A DNA stretch of 64,000 nucleotides from Isoptericola halotolerans (GTDB lineage Bacteria; Actinomycetota; Actinomycetes; Actinomycetales; Cellulomonadaceae). The stretch covers positions 21,833 through 85,832 of the forward strand of contig NZ_JABEZU010000004.1 of NCBI RefSeq assembly GCF_013149785.1. Direction: 5' to 3'. Numbering within the stretch: the first letter of the stretch is position 1; every line of letters begins with the position of its first letter. The notes below the pieces were generated by a model that worked only from the letters and a program-made list of their open reading frames with translations, searched no databases and had not been told where the DNA came from. Below, piece by piece: positions 62,152 through 64,000 of this stretch. A program made the position numbers and the translations under genes.

Positions 62152-62157
62152 AGCGTA
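62152..62157 (-). promoter_or_regulatory. -10 box TACGCT, leaderless, for the histidine kinase
   Basis: On the minus strand TACGCT, 6 nt, then the GTG start. Confidence 0.6.
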
Positions 62158-62306
62158 GGTCTCCGCGACGCCGCGGGCATCCGTCGTCGGCCCGTCCTCG
62201 ACGACGTCGACGTCCGCCGAAAGGATGACCCGGCTCCACCGTTCGGCGGCAGATCCCCTCCTTGCGGGCGATGCGCGCCCGCCCCCCGGGGCGTCAGGGT
62301 GGAGCC

Positions 62307-63206
62307 ATGATCACCGTGGAGCACCTGACCAAGAGATACGGGCCGGTCCTGGCCGTGAACGACGTGTCGTTCACCGCGCAGCCGGGACTCGTGACCGGCT
62401 TCCTCGGGCCGAACGGCGCCGGCAAGTCGACCGCCATGCGCATGATGACCGGGCTGACGCCCCCGACCAGCGGGACCGCACGCATCCTCGGCAAGCCGTA
62501 CGGCGCGCTCGCCAACCCCGGTCGACGGGTCGGGGTGCTGCTCGACGCCGCCGCCCAGCACGCCGGACGCACGGGACGCGAGACCCTCGCGCTCTCCGCG
62601 CTCCTCACCGGTGTGGGACGCCACCGCGTGGACGAGGTGCTCGACGTCGTCGGGCTCACCCCGGACGAGGCCGGGCGACGCGTGCGCACCTACTCGCTCG
62701 GGATGCGTCAGCGGCTGGGCATCGCGGGCGCGCTGCTCGGCGAGCCCGACGTGCTGATCCTCGACGAGCCGGCCAACGGGCTCGACCCCGCCGGCATCCG
62801 GTGGATGCGTGACCTGCTGCGCGACTTCGCGGCGGACGGCGGCACCGTGCTGCTGTCCTCCCACCTGCTCACCGAGATCGAGCAGGTCGCCGACCGGCTC
62901 GTCGTCATCGGCCGCGGACGGATCGTCGCCGAGGGCACCAAGGACGACCTGCTGCGTGCCGCCGGGACGTTCGTGCGCTCCACCGACGACGACGCCCTCG
63001 ACGCCGCCTGCCGCGCTGCGGGCATCGAGGTCGCGCGCCAGCCCGGTGGCGGTTTCACCACGGCCGCCGACGCCGAGCAGGTCGCGCGGGCCGCCCTCGC
63101 GGCCGGTGTGCTCGTGACCGAGCTGCGGGACACCGGTTCCCGCGGGCTCGAGGAGCTGTTCCTCGAGCTCACCGCCGACGACGCCCGAGAGCAGGTGTCC
63201 GCATGA
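62307..63206 (+). CDS. ABC transporter ATP-binding protein (bacitracin/BcrA-like)
   Basis: A 299-residue ATPase. MITVEHLTKRYGPVLAVNDVSFTAQPGLVTGFLGPNGAGKSTAMRMM includes Walker A GPNGAGKST. Signature LGMRQRLGIAGALLGEPD, Walker B VLILDEPANGLDP, H-loop SSHLLTEIEQ. The ending TGSRGLEELFLELT is typical of BcrA-like export ATPases. It overlaps the permease gene by ATGA. It is divergent from the two-component pair, so kinase control is likely. CAGGGT lies 6 nt before the ATG. Confidence 0.93.
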   Translation: MITVEHLTKRYGPVLAVNDVSFTAQPGLVTGFLGPNGAGKSTAMRMMTGLTPPTSGTARILGKPYGALANPGRRVGVLLDAAAQHAGRTGRETLALSALLTGVGRHRVDEVLDVVGLTPDEAGRRVRTYSLGMRQRLGIAGALLGEPDVLILDEPANGLDPAGIRWMRDLLRDFAADGGTVLLSSHLLTEIEQVADRLVVIGRGRIVAEGTKDDLLRAAGTFVRSTDDDALDAACRAAGIEVARQPGGGFTTAADAEQVARAALAAGVLVTELRDTGSRGLEELFLELTADDAREQVSA

Positions 63207-64000
63207 CCACCCAGCAGGCAGAAGCGCCCACACGCTCCCGCACCGACCGCGCCGACCTCACACCGGTGCCCTTCACCCGGCTCGCCGCCTACGAGTGGCG
63301 CAAGCAGCTCGATACCCGGGCGGTGCGCTGGCTGTTCGTCATCATCGCCGTGCTCACCGCCGGCGTGCTCGCCGTCATGGCGCTGGTGGGGGACGGCAAC
63401 GTCTCCTACGAGCAGTTCCTCTACAACACCTCAACACCGCTGACGATGCTGCTGCCGGTGGTCGCCATCCTGGCCACCACCGCCGAGTGGTCGCAGCGCA
63501 CGGGCCTGACGACGTTCACCCTGGAACCGCGCCGGCTCCGCGTGGTCTGGGCGAAGCTCGTGACCGCCGTCGGCTCCGGCCTGGGCTTCTTCGTCGTCGC
63601 GATGGCGATCGCCGTGGTCGCGCACCTGGCCGTCATCGCCTACCGCGACGCGGACGCGTCGTGGGGGCTGGGCGCCATGACGGCCGGCATGCTGCTGATG
63701 CTCGTCGTCTGGATGGCCCAGGGTGTCGCGTTCGGCCTCGCGCTGATGAACACCCCCGCCGCGATCGTCGTCTACCTGGCGGTCCCCACGATCCTGAGCC
63801 CGCTCACCATGCTCGTCACGGCGTGGGAGAAGGTGTGGCCCTGGGTCGACCTGAACACCGCGAGCATGCCGCTGATCATGGGCGACTCGATGGGCGGCCA
63901 GGAGTGGGCGCAGCTGGTGGTCACGACCGGGATCTGGGTCGGCCTACCCCTGCTGATCGGCATCCTGCGGCTTCAGCGCGGCGAGATCAAGACCGCCTGA
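63203..64000 (+). CDS. ABC-2 type transporter permease
   Basis: A 265-residue membrane protein that ends exactly at the window end with TGA. After a polar N-terminus (~1-40) there are six helices: LFVIIAVLTAGVLAVMALVG, LTMLLPVVAILATTAEW, FFVVAMAIAVVAHLAVIAY, LLMLVVWMAQGVAFGLAL, IVVYLAVPTILSPLTML and a last one before the basic C-terminus. It completes a BcrAB-like exporter with the preceding ATPase. The substrate is unknown, but a peptide antibiotic or lipid is usual for this arrangement. Confidence 0.9.
   Translation: MTTQQAEAPTRSRTDRADLTPVPFTRLAAYEWRKQLDTRAVRWLFVIIAVLTAGVLAVMALVGDGNVSYEQFLYNTSTPLTMLLPVVAILATTAEWSQRTGLTTFTLEPRRLRVVWAKLVTAVGSGLGFFVVAMAIAVVAHLAVIAYRDADASWGLGAMTAGMLLMLVVWMAQGVAFGLALMNTPAAIVVYLAVPTILSPLTMLVTAWEKVWPWVDLNTASMPLIMGDSMGGQEWAQLVVTTGIWVGLPLLIGILRLQRGEIKTA

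Overview
The window comes from a very GC-rich (over 70 %) Gram-positive actinobacterium. Gene content and codon bias (Arg/Ala/Gly rich, strong G/C third positions), a DUF5926 gene, an RskA-type anti-sigma factor, HU with a Lys-rich tail and a complete hem cluster point to order Micrococcales, probably Cellulomonadaceae or Promicromonosporaceae. The family is an inference from memory of gene content, not a search result. About 62 protein genes are packed tightly. Many neighbours overlap by ATGA or GTGA. No tRNA, rRNA, CRISPR array, insertion sequence or phage gene was seen, so this looks like core chromosome with small accessory inserts.

Layout. 1-6.9 kb: partial membrane protein, GT2 glycosyltransferase, DUF5926, a VOC protein, a CoA-transferase with a probable frameshift, an Ppx/GppA phosphatase and a SHOCT membrane protein. 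7-16.2 kb: heme genes, with hemA divergent from hemE-hemY, then hemC-hemD-hemB-hemL as a coupled operon; a duplicated-domain secreted protein lies between the two blocks. 16.2-19.5 kb: a TetR regulator and divergent ABC exporter around a 36-bp palindrome, a Lys-tailed HU and an HhH mini-protein. 19.5-23 kb: the copper operon csoR-copZ-like-copA with an operator inside its promoter. 23-26.7 kb: an ABC-2 exporter with its own winged-helix regulator, and a CPBP protein. 26.7-32.1 kb: a complete oligopeptide ABC importer. 32.4-36.4 kb: an LPG-synthase-type membrane protein with an embedded pseudokinase, HU, CopC.

36.4-45 kb: NAD synthetase, an amidohydrolase, two paralogous lipoproteins separated by a 68-bp perfect palindrome, a lipoprotein PBP, a MalY-type lyase and a conserved hypothetical gene. 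45.1-51 kb: a GAF/PP2C/HATPase phosphatase followed by a SigG-like ECF sigma factor, paired CrcB fluoride channels, DUF4345, a 5'-3' exonuclease, then a lower-GC patch with one intact and one truncated lipoprotein. 51.7-55.2 kb: cutC and ppc. 55.3-57.9 kb: a YceI-like/ECF sigma/RskA operon divergent from a Lipoprotein_15 gene. 57.9-64 kb: pyridoxal/HMP kinase, a second SHOCT protein, endonuclease IV, and a NarL-type two-component pair divergent from an ABC-2 transporter.

Two recurring regulatory themes stand out. First, about twenty genes carry a TANNNT-like -10 box (or a one-base variant) ending 6-7 nt before the start codon, so they are probably transcribed leaderless. Second, five gene ends carry long near-perfect inverted repeats (18-34 bp arms, no U-tract) that are probably terminators.
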